The position numbers were made by a program, and so were the translations under genes. A model generated the notes under the pieces. It saw nothing but the letters and a program-made list of their open reading frames with translations, did no database searches and had not been told where the DNA came from. From Sphingomicrobium nitratireducens (lineage in GTDB: Bacteria; Pseudomonadota; Alphaproteobacteria; Sphingomonadales; Sphingomonadaceae), in contig NZ_JANJZA010000001.1 of NCBI RefSeq assembly GCF_026157035.1, positions 1,095,001 through 1,159,000 of the forward strand: DNA of 64,000 nucleotides, given 5' to 3'. This document shows, piece after piece, positions 1 through 8,360 of the stretch. Positions within the stretch are counted from its first letter, which is position 1, and every line of letters begins with the position of its first letter.

Positions 1-264
1 GATCGTCGCGCCACCGACACTTCGTCCAGCTCGGCGTCGAGCCCCAACAAGATCAACGGGCACGCTGACGCGATCTTGGAAGGCGCGCTGTACTTCCCGA
101 GCCAGCAGCTGACGGTAAATGGTACGGCAGGGATGAATACGGCGTGCATGCAGCTCGTCGCGCGCCGCGTCTATTTTTCGGGCACCAGCGACATTTCCAA
201 CACCTGCGATTCCGACAGCGGCGCATCGAGCTTTGCGGGCCAGCACATCCGGTTGGTGGGGTAA
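1..264 (+). CDS. TadG-like Flp/Tad pilus assembly protein, C-terminal part
   Basis: The reading frame is open from base 1 and stops with TAA at 262-264, so only the last 87 residues are present and the 5' end lies outside the window. The visible tail (EGALYFPSQQLTVNG, later ACMQLVARRVYFSG and a paired-Cys region) is the type found at the C-terminus of TadG-like proteins of alphaproteobacterial Tad pilus loci. These are anchored by an N-terminal membrane segment and have a long periplasmic domain. Two TadE-type genes follow directly, the first after only 4 bases, which supports a tad minor-pilin operon. The TadG assignment rests on this tail and on context, since the diagnostic N-terminus is not visible. 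Confidence 0.7.
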   Translation, partial: DRRATDTSSSSASSPNKINGHADAILEGALYFPSQQLTVNGTAGMNTACMQLVARRVYFSGTSDISNTCDSDSGASSFAGQHIRLVG

Positions 265-268
265 GAAA

Positions 269-727
269 ATGAAGAAATTTCTCAACCTTCTCAAGCGGGA
301 CGAGCGCGGCACTTCGGTGATCGAACTCGCCATGGTCGCGCCGGTATTGATCACGCTGATCATCGGCGTATCGGACCTCAGCCTCGCATATTCGGAGAAG
401 CTCAACCTCGAGCAGTCTGCGCAGCGGGCCGTCGAAAAGGTCATGCAGCGTTCGGCAAATGGAACGACGACTGGCACCTTGCGCGCCGAGGCCGCCGCGA
501 CTGCAGGCGTCGATGCCAGCGAGGTCACCGTCGATGCGTGGCTCGAATGCGACGGCGTTCGCCAGGACAATTACGACACCACCTGCACGTCGGGGACGAC
601 TTACGCGCGCTACCTGTCGGTCGACATCCAGAGCGAATACGAGCCGATGTTCCCGCTCAAGGTGTTCGGCGCCAACGACAACGGCAATTACGACATCAAC
701 GGCCACGCAGGGATCCGCACGCAATGA
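269..727 (+). CDS. tadE: TadE-like minor pseudopilin
   Basis: 152 residues. After a short Lys-rich cytoplasmic start comes the TadE signature (DERGTSVIELAMVAPVLI, about residues 10-28), where Gly and Glu form the prepilin-like site, followed by one hydrophobic segment to about residue 43. The rest is an extracytoplasmic domain with two Cys (ECDG, DTTC). Members of this family are processed by a TadV-type peptidase and are needed for Flp pilus assembly. I chose the ATG at 269, which sits 4 bases after the upstream stop. An upstream in-frame ATG at 233 would overlap the preceding gene and add a non-pilin leader. The stop overlaps the next ATG (ATGA, 724-727), indicating translational coupling. 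Confidence 0.85.
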   Translation: MKKFLNLLKRDERGTSVIELAMVAPVLITLIIGVSDLSLAYSEKLNLEQSAQRAVEKVMQRSANGTTTGTLRAEAAATAGVDASEVTVDAWLECDGVRQDNYDTTCTSGTTYARYLSVDIQSEYEPMFPLKVFGANDNGNYDINGHAGIRTQ

Positions 728-1119
728 GCAAGATCTTCAAGACGCTTCGCGACAGCGAACGCGGCGCGGCCGCGGTCGAGTTCGCGCTCGCCCTCCCGCT
801 CTTCCTGAGCTTCATTCTCGGGCTGTGGCAGCTCGGCCTGGTCTTCTGGGCCAATGCCGGCGTGCAGCACGCGCTGGGCGAGGGGGCGCGCTACGCGAAC
901 ATCTACCCCACCCCGACCGACGACGAGATCAAGGCCTATATCGTCGCGCGGGAATTCGGCACGCACAACGGCACGCTGCAGGATGCTGTCATCACGACCG
1001 ATAGCGCCAACGGCTACAAGACGATCGCGATCAGCTATTCGCAGCCGACCGACTTCATCTTCTTCGAGGGCCCGACGGTCGCCATCGACAAGTCGAAGCG
1101 CGTCTACACCGCCAACTAG
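724..1119 (+). CDS. TadE family pilus assembly protein (second copy)
   Basis: 131 residues. The N-terminus carries the same TadE module (SERGAAAVEFALALPLFL, about residues 11-28) followed by a single membrane segment and a short periplasmic domain. It starts inside the stop codon of the preceding tadE (ATGA overlap), so the three pilus genes form one operon. Consecutive TadE/TadF-like genes are usual in tad loci; this could be the TadF-type partner, but I cannot separate the two. Its TAG stop (1117-1119) lies within the CTAG that also supplies the stop of the convergent crotonase gene. Confidence 0.85.
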   Translation: MSKIFKTLRDSERGAAAVEFALALPLFLSFILGLWQLGLVFWANAGVQHALGEGARYANIYPTPTDDEIKAYIVAREFGTHNGTLQDAVITTDSANGYKTIAISYSQPTDFIFFEGPTVAIDKSKRVYTAN

Positions 1120-1874
1120 GCCTTCGCGCGCGCCGCGAAGAAGGCGGTAATCACCTCGCGCACCTCGTCCGAGGTGAGCCGCTCGGCGAAATGGCCGTTC
1201 TCGGTCCTCATCCGCTCGTGCACTGCGTCGCGGTCGACCTTGCGCAGCAGCGTCTGGGTGAGCCGTGCCGACTGGGGCGGGCGCGACAGGAAACGCGCCT
1301 TCACGCGATCGAATTCCGCCTCGAGCCCGCCTTCGTCGGCGACGTGGCTGGCGATCCCGTAGCCCAGCGCCTCGTCCGCGCCGAAGCTCTCGCCGAGCAG
1401 CAGCACCTTCGCGGCGACGCGCCGACCGGCCAGCTGCGGGATGATCATCGAACTGGCCGCCTCGGGGACGAGGCCGAGTTCGGTGAACGGCATTTTGAAG
1501 CGGCACCCGCGCTCTGCGACGACTAGGTCGCAGTGGAGCAGCATGGTGGTGCCGATGCCGATCGCGTTGCCGTGGACGCCCGCGAGGATCGGCACCTCGT
1601 TGTCGGCCAGTGCGCGCAGGAAACGCCACACCGGGATGTCGCTGCCATCGCGCGGCATTTCGGCCATGAAATCCATCAGGTCGTTGCCCGCGGTGAAGTC
1701 CTGGCCCTCGCCGCGCAGCGTGATCAGGCGGACTGACTCGTCGCCCTTGGCGCCTTCGATCGCCTCGGCGAGCGCGGCGTACATGGCGACCGTGATGGCG
1801 TTGCGCCGCTCGGGGCGCGCCAGCGTGATCGCGAGAACGGCGCCGTCACGTTCGATCCGGACATGCTCGCTCAT
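1116..1874 (-). CDS. Enoyl-CoA hydratase/isomerase (crotonase) family protein
   Basis: 252 residues, a normal length for a single-domain crotonase. Visible are the N-terminal strand region, the first oxyanion-hole segment ([10 protein letters not shown], about residues 60-69) and the second ([18 protein letters not shown], about 99-116). The acid segment [12 protein letters not shown] follows, with Glu in the PEA position typical of the isomerase-like subgroup. It would act on acyl-CoA thioesters in the cytoplasm, in fatty-acid or amino-acid breakdown; the exact substrate cannot be read from sequence. The ATG at 1874 is preceded by AAGGGA and gives the family-typical start; longer frames run upstream only because stop codons are rare here. 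It is convergent with the TadE gene, sharing CTAG. Confidence 0.85.
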   Translation of the reverse strand: MSEHVRIERDGAVLAITLARPERRNAITVAMYAALAEAIEGAKGDESVRLITLRGEGQDFTAGNDLMDFMAEMPRDGSDIPVWRFLRALADNEVPILAGVHGNAIGIGTTMLLHCDLVVAERGCRFKMPFTELGLVPEAASSMIIPQLAGRRVAAKVLLLGESFGADEALGYGIASHVADEGGLEAEFDRVKARFLSRPPQSARLTQTLLRKVDRDAVHERMRTENGHFAERLTSDEVREVITAFFAARAKA

Positions 1875-1961
1875 GGAAAATTCCCTTTCGAATCGGGTGA
1901 CGGGGGCAGGCCCAATCGCTATCGCTTGGGCGACTTTTGCGCCAGAGACGGGAGCGACCCC

Positions 1962-2615
1962 ATGAAATTCTTCGCCGACACTGCCGACACCGATGCCATT
2001 CGCGAACTTGCCGCAACGGGCCTGCTCGACGGTGTGACGACCAACCCCTCGCTGATCAAGAAGGCGGGGCGCGACATCATGGACGTCACCCGCGAAATCT
2101 GCAGCATCGTGGACGGCCCCGTGTCGGCCGAGGTGGTCGCAACCGACCATGACGAGATGATGCGCGAGGCCGAGGTGCTACGCAAGCTGGGCGACAATAT
2201 CGCGATCAAGGTGCCGCTCACCATCGACGGGCTGAAGACCTGCAAGAAGCTCACCGGCGACGGGACGATGGTCAACGTGACGCTGTGCTTCTCGGCCAAC
2301 CAGGCGCTGCTCGCGGCAAAAGCGGGCGCGAGCTTCATCTCGCCGTTCGTCGGGCGTCACGACGATGTCGGCTATCCCGGCATCGAACTGATCGCCGACA
2401 TCCGCCTCATCTACGACAATTACGATTTCGACACCGAAATCCTCGTCGCCTCGGTGCGCAACCCGATCCACATCCACGACAGCGCCAAGCTGGGCGCGGA
2501 CGTGATGACCGCACCGCCCGAGGTCATCTGGCGCATGTTCGATCATCCGCTGACCGACAAGGGCCTCGCTGCCTTCCTCAAGGACTGGGAAGCGACCGGC
2601 CAGACCATTGGCTAA
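1962..2615 (+). CDS. tal: Transaldolase / fructose-6-phosphate aldolase-like
   Basis: 217 residues, the length of the small decameric TalC/FSA subfamily. It starts [10 protein letters not shown], has the family motif [12 protein letters not shown] (about residues 25-36), and the Schiff-base lysine is in NIAIKVPLT (K83). A later [11 protein letters not shown] block matches the phosphate/substrate region. It should transfer dihydroxyacetone units between sugar phosphates in the non-oxidative pentose phosphate pathway; sequence alone does not exclude fructose-6-phosphate aldolase activity. The start at 1962 has GGGAGCG 5-11 bases upstream. It is divergent from the crotonase gene, with 87 bases between start codons. 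Confidence 0.9.
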   Translation: MKFFADTADTDAIRELAATGLLDGVTTNPSLIKKAGRDIMDVTREICSIVDGPVSAEVVATDHDEMMREAEVLRKLGDNIAIKVPLTIDGLKTCKKLTGDGTMVNVTLCFSANQALLAAKAGASFISPFVGRHDDVGYPGIELIADIRLIYDNYDFDTEILVASVRNPIHIHDSAKLGADVMTAPPEVIWRMFDHPLTDKGLAAFLKDWEATGQTIG

Positions 2616-2679
2616 TCGGCCTAACCTGGATTAAGCTGGCGACGATCCGGCCGTCCCGGCCGTCAGGGGGTTGTCTGCC

Positions 2680-4707
2680 ATGCGTCATCTCGTTGCCCTT
2701 TTCCTCGCTTCGGCGAGCCTCGTTCCGTCCGCGCACGCCGCGACGGGCGATCAAGTCGATGCCTTTACCGCCGCGCTGCCGATGGTGCCCAAGGACGCCG
2801 CCGCAGTGTCCGCACGCTGCGACGAGGGGATGGCACTGCTCGAGGCGGGGAAGGCGCGGCTCGAGGCGCAAACCGGGCCGGCAAGCCTCGAAAAGGACCT
2901 CGTTGCCCACGACCGGCTGCTCCAACTTGTGCGGGCGGTCTATGGCGAGAACGATGTCATCGGCGCGACCAACAAGGACAAGGCGATCCGCGACGCGGCG
3001 ATCGCCTGTTCGACGCGCGCGGCGGCATTCGACACCGACTTGTTCCTGTCGCCGGCGATCTACGCGCGCCTGTCGGCGATCCCGATGCAGAGCATTCCCG
3101 AGGACTTGCGCTACGGCTTTGAAGACCAGCTCAATTCGATGCGATTGTCGGGGGTGACGCTGGCCCCGGAGGCGCGCGCGACAATTGCCGCGCTCGAAAA
3201 GGAAATCGCCGGGCTCGGCGCGGACTTCGGGCGCAACATCGCCGAGAATCAGGGCAAGATCCGATTTTCGCCGGCCGCGCTCGTCGGGTTGCCGGCCGAC
3301 TGGCTTGAAGCGCATCCCGCGGACGACGACGGGTTGGTGGTGGTGACCACGGCTGCGCCCGACATCCAGCCGGTGATCCAGTTCGCAGACCTGCGCGGAA
3401 CCCGGCGCGCGGCCGTCCGCGCGATGCTCGACGTCGCCTGGCCGGAGAACAAGCCGGTGCTTGAAGCGCTGATCGACAAGCGTGCCGAGCGCGCGAAGCT
3501 GCTCGGCTTCGACAGCCACGCCGCTGCCTCGATGTCCGACCGGATGATCGGATCGCCCGAACGGGCATGGGACTTTCTCGAGCAGATGGGCGCGCTATCG
3601 AAGGACATCGCGACGCGCGAACTGGCCGAATTGACCGAGTTCGCGCGCACGATCGACCCGACGATCGACACGCTCGAATGGTCGGACATCCCCTATTTCA
3701 CCGACAAGCTCGACCGTCAGCGCCACCGCGTCGACGCCGCCGAGCTGCGGCAATATTTCACGACCGACGCGACCCGGCAGGGCATCTTCGACCTGATGAC
3801 AAGCCTGTTCGGCGCGACCTTCGCGCCGTGGGCTACCCCGGTGTGGGACGAGAGCGTCACCACCTGGGAGATGCGCGACGAGGACGGCAGCACGCTCGGC
3901 CGCTTCTATCTCGACCTCTACCCGCGTGAGGGCAAGTTCAACCATGCCGCGCAATTCTCGATCCGCCAGGGCATGCGCGATGGCGACCTGCCGGTCGCCG
4001 CGCTGATCACCAATTTCTCCAAGGCCGGGCAGATGGACCATGGCGAGGCGGTGACCTTCCTGCACGAGTTCGGGCACCTCGTGCAGAAGATGTATTCCGA
4101 TCACCAGCCCTATGCGATGCAATCACGCTCGGCGCTGCCCGGCGATTTCGGCGAGGCGCCCTCGACCTTCCTCGAGGAATGGGCGTTCGACTATCCCACG
4201 CTCGCCACCTTTGCGCGCAATGCCGAGGGCGAGACGATCCCCGAAGCGCTGGTAGAGCGCGCCAACCTCGCGCGCCGTTTCGGCCGTGCGCAGTCGATGC
4301 GAACTGGGTTGGCATTGTCCGCGGCCTCGCTTGCGCTGTACGAAACCCCGCCTCCGGTCGACGTCGTGGCGGTGTTCCGCAAGGCGATGACCGACTATCT
4401 GATGGTGCCGCTCGGCGAGGGGGCGTTCCTCGGCATGTGGGGCCACCTCTACGGCTATTCGTCCAATTACTATACCTACGACTGGTCGAAGGCGATCGCG
4501 CTCGACCTGCAGACGCGCTTCACCGCGGCAGGGATGCACGACAAGGCGACCGCGCACGCCTATCGAGACGAGGTGCTGCGTTCGGGCGGCAAGCGGTCGC
4601 CCGATGCGATGATCGAGGCCTTTCTCGGGCGCCCGCTGAACTTTGAGGCGGTCAAGGATTATCTCGCGCCGGCCCCTGCAAGCGCGACTTTGAGCACCGG
4701 AAATTAA
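2680..4707 (+). CDS. M3 family zinc metallopeptidase, secreted (thimet oligopeptidase/Dcp-like)
   Basis: 675 residues. Residues 1-20 (MRHLVALFLASASLVPSAHA) form a Sec signal peptide, so it acts in the periplasm, unlike cytoplasmic oligopeptidase A. The catalytic zinc site is HEFGH at residues 462-466, and downstream there is FLEEWAFDY, the third-ligand Glu region of M3 peptidases. A conserved YLDLYPREGKF block precedes it. It would cut short peptides. The ATG at 2680 has CAGGGGG 9 bases upstream; the in-frame TTG at 2671 overlaps that site and is less likely. It stands 64 bases after the transaldolase gene and may be co-transcribed with DUF484 and xerC. Confidence 0.88.
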   Translation: MRHLVALFLASASLVPSAHAATGDQVDAFTAALPMVPKDAAAVSARCDEGMALLEAGKARLEAQTGPASLEKDLVAHDRLLQLVRAVYGENDVIGATNKDKAIRDAAIACSTRAAAFDTDLFLSPAIYARLSAIPMQSIPEDLRYGFEDQLNSMRLSGVTLAPEARATIAALEKEIAGLGADFGRNIAENQGKIRFSPAALVGLPADWLEAHPADDDGLVVVTTAAPDIQPVIQFADLRGTRRAAVRAMLDVAWPENKPVLEALIDKRAERAKLLGFDSHAAASMSDRMIGSPERAWDFLEQMGALSKDIATRELAELTEFARTIDPTIDTLEWSDIPYFTDKLDRQRHRVDAAELRQYFTTDATRQGIFDLMTSLFGATFAPWATPVWDESVTTWEMRDEDGSTLGRFYLDLYPREGKFNHAAQFSIRQGMRDGDLPVAALITNFSKAGQMDHGEAVTFLHEFGHLVQKMYSDHQPYAMQSRSALPGDFGEAPSTFLEEWAFDYPTLATFARNAEGETIPEALVERANLARRFGRAQSMRTGLALSAASLALYETPPPVDVVAVFRKAMTDYLMVPLGEGAFLGMWGHLYGYSSNYYTYDWSKAIALDLQTRFTAAGMHDKATAHAYRDEVLRSGGKRSPDAMIEAFLGRPLNFEAVKDYLAPAPASATLSTGN

Positions 4708-4730
4708 CCTTGCCGCGCCATGCTGGCGCG

Positions 4731-5300
4731 ATGGCACGGGTGATTCCCTTCGAGGAGCGGGCGGTGGCCCGCCTGCGCGACCGTCTCGGCGAGGCCGAGG
4801 CGGCACGCGCCGACCTCATCGCCTTCGCGCGCGGTCACGCCGGCGCGACCGCGGCGATTCACGAGGCGGTACTGGCGCTGATGGCCGCGCCGACGCTTGA
4901 GGACTCCTTCGCCGTCGTCACGCGCGACTGGCCGGGGCTGCTCGGGATCGACTGCGCGACCATTGCGCTCGTCGTCGGCGACAAGGCGTTTCGTGTGGAC
5001 CCCAGCGGGACGTTCGCGCTCGAACGCGAATGGGTCGCCAGGGCGCACGAGCGTGCCGCGCCCGTGCTCCTGCGCAGCGGCGGACAGGGTGACCCGCTAT
5101 TCGGGCCCGATGCCGCGTCCATCGCCAGCGAAGCGTCGATCCGCATCGGCCAGCGCGGCTGCGGCACGCCCTTCGGCGTCCTCCTCATCGGCGAACGTGC
5201 CGGGCGCGATCTTGCCGCGGGCGAAGGCGAGGCGTTGCTCGCCTTTCTCGGACGCAGCCTCGATGCTATCATCTCGCGGTGGCTGAGGGGTACCGACTGA
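4731..5300 (+). CDS. DUF484 family protein
   Basis: 189 residues. A short helical N-terminus (RVIPFEERAVARLRDRLGEAEAARADL) leads into a GAF-like fold ending in the block GCGTPFGVLLIGERAGRDL; this layout is that of DUF484. In many proteobacteria a DUF484 gene directly precedes a Xer recombinase gene, as here, but its function is unknown. Its 3' end overlaps the start of xerC by 22 bases, so the two are very probably translated together. The ATG at 4731 is chosen because the in-frame TTG at 4710 lacks a ribosome site. Nothing catalytic is visible. Confidence 0.8.
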   Translation: MARVIPFEERAVARLRDRLGEAEAARADLIAFARGHAGATAAIHEAVLALMAAPTLEDSFAVVTRDWPGLLGIDCATIALVVGDKAFRVDPSGTFALEREWVARAHERAAPVLLRSGGQGDPLFGPDAASIASEASIRIGQRGCGTPFGVLLIGERAGRDLAAGEGEALLAFLGRSLDAIISRWLRGTD

Positions 5301-6217
5301 GCGGGGACGATGACCATCCGGCACGCGCGACCGCGCGGCGCTGGGCCGATCACCTGTCACACGACCGTCGCCGCAGCCCGCATACGGTGCGCGCCTACGT
5401 GGCGACCGCGCATCGCTTCATCGAGTTTCTGGGCCGACATCGCGGCGAGGAGATCGGACGGTTCGGCCTGCTGGCGCTCTCTGCCGCCGACCTGCGCGCC
5501 TTCCTTGCCGACCGCCGTGCGTCGGGACTGGGCGCCTCGTCGGCAGCGCGCGAGATGTCGGCGGTGCGCGGTTTCCTGACCTTCGCCGCAGAGGAAGCCG
5601 GCAATACGCCCCAAGTGCCCCGCACGCGCGCGCCCAAGCGCCCCAGGACATTGCCGCGTCCCGCCGCGCCCGACGAGGCGATCGCGCTCGCCCATGAGGC
5701 ACGCGACCTCGCCCGGCTCGACTGGGCGGGCAAGCGCGATCTTGCGATCCTGCTCCTGCTTTACGGCGCGGGATTGCGCGTGTCCGAAGCGACCGGCCTT
5801 CGCGCCAGCTGCCTTCCCCTCGGGCCGACGCTGCGGGTGACGGGCAAGGGCAACAAGACGCGTGTCGTGCCGCTCGTGCCTGCGGTGCGCGAGGCGATCG
5901 CGGCCTATGCAGACGACTGCCCCTGGCCGCTGGCGCCAAGCGATCCGTTGTTCAGGGGCGTTCGCGGGGGCGAATTGTCGCCCGACATGGTGCGCCGCGC
6001 CGTGCGCAACGCGCGCCACCAGCTGGGCCTTCCCGATACGCTGACCCCGCACGCGCTGCGCCACAGTTTCGCGACCCACCTCCTGTCCGGCGGCGCCGAC
6101 CTGCGCTCGCTGCAGGAGCTGCTCGGCCATGCCAGCCTCTCCTCGACCCAGATCTATACGAAGGTGGATGCGGCGCGGCTGCTCGACGTGTGGCGCAACG
6201 CGCATCCTCGCGCCTAA
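5279..6217 (+). CDS. xerC: Tyrosine recombinase XerC
   Basis: 312 residues. The N-terminal SAM-like core-binding domain is about residues 15-105 (SPHTVRAYVATAHRFIEFL). The catalytic domain shows R167 (GLRVSEATGL), a beta-hairpin Lys (GKGNKTRVVPL), H258 and R261 (HALRHSFATHL), H284 (LLGHASLSSTQ) and the nucleophile Y293 (IYTKVD), so the active site is complete. XerC works with XerD at the dif site to resolve chromosome dimers at division. The start is GTG at 5279, inside the end of the DUF484 gene. An integron or phage integrase is less likely, given the length and the DUF484 neighbour. Confidence 0.92.
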   Translation: MAEGYRLSGDDDHPARATARRWADHLSHDRRRSPHTVRAYVATAHRFIEFLGRHRGEEIGRFGLLALSAADLRAFLADRRASGLGASSAAREMSAVRGFLTFAAEEAGNTPQVPRTRAPKRPRTLPRPAAPDEAIALAHEARDLARLDWAGKRDLAILLLLYGAGLRVSEATGLRASCLPLGPTLRVTGKGNKTRVVPLVPAVREAIAAYADDCPWPLAPSDPLFRGVRGGELSPDMVRRAVRNARHQLGLPDTLTPHALRHSFATHLLSGGADLRSLQELLGHASLSSTQIYTKVDAARLLDVWRNAHPRA

Positions 6218-6235
6218 GCGATCGTCAAAGGCGAC

Positions 6236-6271
6236 CCCGGTGCCCGGGCGGGGGAGCGGGCAGGCACCGGG
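6236..6271 (+). terminator. Stem-loop after xerC
   Basis: CCCGGTGCC (6236-6244) and GGCACCGGG (6263-6271) form a perfect 9-bp stem, with a second inner pairing of TGCCCG and CGGGCA. There is no T-run after it, so it may be a weak terminator or only an mRNA 3' end structure for the tal-xerC group. The remaining 141 bases to the dedA stop show nothing I recognise. Confidence 0.35.
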
Positions 6272-6412
6272 ATCGCGAACGATCGCGGGACCAGACGCGA
6301 CCGACCCGCAAGCGGGCGAGACCCACTGGCGCGGCACGGGGTTAACGCCGTCCTAAATCACCGGAACGGATGAATTCTCGGGATCGAAAATTGGCCGACA
6401 TGCGCCGGAAAC

Positions 6413-7030
6413 CTAGTCGTTCCGGCTCTTTTTCCCGACATTGCGATGCGTCCACACCCGCCACGCATAGCCTAGGCCCAGCACCACGATGACCGCGTTG
6501 GAGAGTGGGCCGAGATAGACGTCGATCTGTTCGAAATTCTCGCCCAGCTTGAACCCCGCGAAGGCGAGAAGGGCGGTCCAGCACGCGGTACCGAGGGTCG
6601 AGGCGATGACGAAGGTGCGAAAGCGCATCTTGAGGAGGCCCGCTGGGACCGACACGAGGCTTCGGATTGTGGGCACCATGCGCCCAATCATCACGAAGAA
6701 GCCGCCATGGCGCGCGAACCATTTCTCGGCCCGCTCGACTTCCTTCCAGGTCAACGTCAGCCAGCGGCCCCACCGTTCGACGAAGGGGCGAAATCGCTGG
6801 AGCCCGAGCGCGCGCGCGACAAGATACCAGAAGATGTTGCCGAGCATCGCGCCCGTCGTGCCCGCGGCGACAACCCAGACGAAATCGAGCTGCCCCTGGC
6901 CCGCCTTGATGCCCGCGATGGACATGATGAGTTCGGACGGGATCGGCGGGAATACGGTCTCGAGCAGCATCAGGAAGGCGATGCCGAGATAGGACGACTG
7001 CTCGATCAGCTGGACGACCCAGTCGCTCAT
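6413..7030 (-). CDS. DedA family (SNARE-associated/VTT domain) membrane protein
   Basis: 205 residues with about five hydrophobic segments. The DedA signature is visible: FLMLLETVFPPIPSELIMSIAG near residues 19-40, and the Arg-containing GRMVPTIRSLVSVPAGLLKM segment (about 116-135). DedA proteins are thought to move polyprenyl or phospholipid carriers across the inner membrane and affect proton-motive-force homeostasis. It starts in the 3' end of gshB through a 4-base ATGA overlap (7027-7030), so it is translated from the gshB transcript. Confidence 0.88.
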   Translation of the reverse strand: MSDWVVQLIEQSSYLGIAFLMLLETVFPPIPSELIMSIAGIKAGQGQLDFVWVVAAGTTGAMLGNIFWYLVARALGLQRFRPFVERWGRWLTLTWKEVERAEKWFARHGGFFVMIGRMVPTIRSLVSVPAGLLKMRFRTFVIASTLGTACWTALLAFAGFKLGENFEQIDVYLGPLSNAVIVVLGLGYAWRVWTHRNVGKKSRND

Positions 7031-7974
7031 GCGGACAGTTTCGCCTCGATCGCGTCCCAGATCATGCCCGCCGTGTTGCTTCCCTCGAACTGGTCGAGCG
7101 CGACGATGCCGGTGGGCGAGGTGACGTTGATCTCGGTGAGCATGCCGCCGATGACGTCGATCCCGACGAACAGCAGCCCGCGTTCGCGCAAGATCGGGCC
7201 GAGGCTAGCGCAGATGTCCTGTTCGCGGGCCGTCAGCGACACTTTCTCCGCCCGCCCGCCTGCAGCGAGGTTGGAGCGGATTTCGCCCTTGGCCGGGATG
7301 CGGTTGATCGCGCCCGCGACTTCGCCGTCGACGAGGATGATGCGCTTGTCGCCTTCGCTGACCGCGGGGAGGAAGGCCTGCGCGATGAACGGCTCCTTCC
7401 AGATCGTGCCGAACAGTTCGGCGAGGCTGGCAAGGTTGGCGCCGTCCTCGCGGACGCGGAACACGCCTTCGCCCGCCTTTCCGTGGAGCGGCTTCAGGAC
7501 GATGTCGCCATGCTTGTCGTGAAAGGCGCGAACCTCGTCCAGCGAACGCGTGATCAGCGTAGGCGGCATGAAGTCGGCGAAATCGAGCACGAACAGTTTT
7601 TCGGGCGCGTCGCGGACCGCGGCAGGATTGTTGAGCACCAGCGTTTCGCGCGCGGCGCGCTCGAGCAGGTAGGTCGCGGTGATGTAACCGATGTCGAAGG
7701 GCGGGTCCTGGCGCATCAGCACAACGTCGCTATCCCGTCCGAGGTCGATCCGCTTGCGCTCGCCCACCGTGGCGTGGTCGCCCTCGACCCGCTGCACCGA
7801 GACCGGGCGCGCGGCGGCGTAGACGCGGCCATCCTCGTAGCTGAGGTGCCTGGGCTGGAACTCGAGCAGCTCGTGTCCGCGCGCCTGCGCCTCGAGCATC
7901 AGCGCGAAGGTCGAATCGCCCTTGATGGCGATGGTCTCGATGGGGTCCATCTGGACGGCGACGGTCAGGCTCAT
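7027..7974 (-). CDS. gshB: Glutathione synthetase
   Basis: 315 residues, the normal bacterial GshB length. Family blocks include VAVQMDPIETI at the start, LMRQDPPFDIGYITATYLLE, ATP-grasp segments (DIVLKPLHGKAGEGVFRV and KRIILVDGEVAGAINRIP) and the C-terminal FVGIDVIGGMLTEINVTSPTG with metal-binding Glu and Asn. It joins gamma-glutamylcysteine and glycine using ATP in the cytoplasm. The order yraN-gshB-dedA on the minus strand, with rsmI upstream, is common in sphingomonads. The gene lies 32 bases after the yraN stop, so one leftward operon rsmI-yraN-gshB-dedA is likely. Confidence 0.95.
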   Translation of the reverse strand: MSLTVAVQMDPIETIAIKGDSTFALMLEAQARGHELLEFQPRHLSYEDGRVYAAARPVSVQRVEGDHATVGERKRIDLGRDSDVVLMRQDPPFDIGYITATYLLERAARETLVLNNPAAVRDAPEKLFVLDFADFMPPTLITRSLDEVRAFHDKHGDIVLKPLHGKAGEGVFRVREDGANLASLAELFGTIWKEPFIAQAFLPAVSEGDKRIILVDGEVAGAINRIPAKGEIRSNLAAGGRAEKVSLTAREQDICASLGPILRERGLLFVGIDVIGGMLTEINVTSPTGIVALDQFEGSNTAGMIWDAIEAKLSA

Positions 7975-8006
7975 GGCTCAGCGGGTAGGGCCAAAGCGGG
8001 CGCTTG

Positions 8007-8360
8007 TCACCCGTGCCAGACGTTTTGAAGGTGGCGCGGCAGGCTTTTGGGCGCGCACAGCAGTCCGTCGATGCGGATGTCGTCGCCTTCGCGTGCATAG
8101 CGGGGGGCAAGCACTTCGGCGGCGCGCGCGACCCGCTGCAGGGCGCGTGCATCGAGATAGCGGCGGGCTTCCTCGATGGTCGGCCGTGCCTTCACCTCGA
8201 CGAAGGCAACGATGCGCCCGCGCCGCGCGACGAGGTCGATCTCGCCCGCAGGCGTACGCACCCGCGTATCGAGAATGCGCCAGCCCTTCAGGCGCAGCCA
8301 CCAGGCGGCGATCGTCTCGCTGCGCCGCCCGCGCGCTTCGGCGTCGCGGCGCGCGTTCAG
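8007..8360 (-). CDS. YraN family (UPF0102) nuclease-like protein, apparent CTG start
   Basis: 117 residues if translation begins at the CTG at 8358-8360. The protein shows the UPF0102 pattern: ETIAAWWLRLKGWRIL, then GEIDLVARRGRIVAFVEVKAR, which is the restriction-endonuclease-like E-D-ExK core. The family sits beside rsmI in many bacteria; its role is unproven. No ATG, GTG or TTG occurs in frame between the upstream region and residue 34 (a GTG at 8261, in the middle of the fold). The CTG overlaps the rsmI stop as CTGA and has AAAGGG 7 bases upstream, and starting there gives the usual family length. I therefore infer a CTG start coupled to rsmI termination. Confidence 0.75.
   Translation of the reverse strand: MNARRDAEARGRRSETIAAWWLRLKGWRILDTRVRTPAGEIDLVARRGRIVAFVEVKARPTIEEARRYLDARALQRVARAAEVLAPRYAREGDDIRIDGLLCAPKSLPRHLQNVWHG

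Noticed and set aside
2671-2680. TTG start for the M3 peptidase
   Set aside because: The ATG at 2680 is preceded by a good ribosome site and gives a normal signal peptide.
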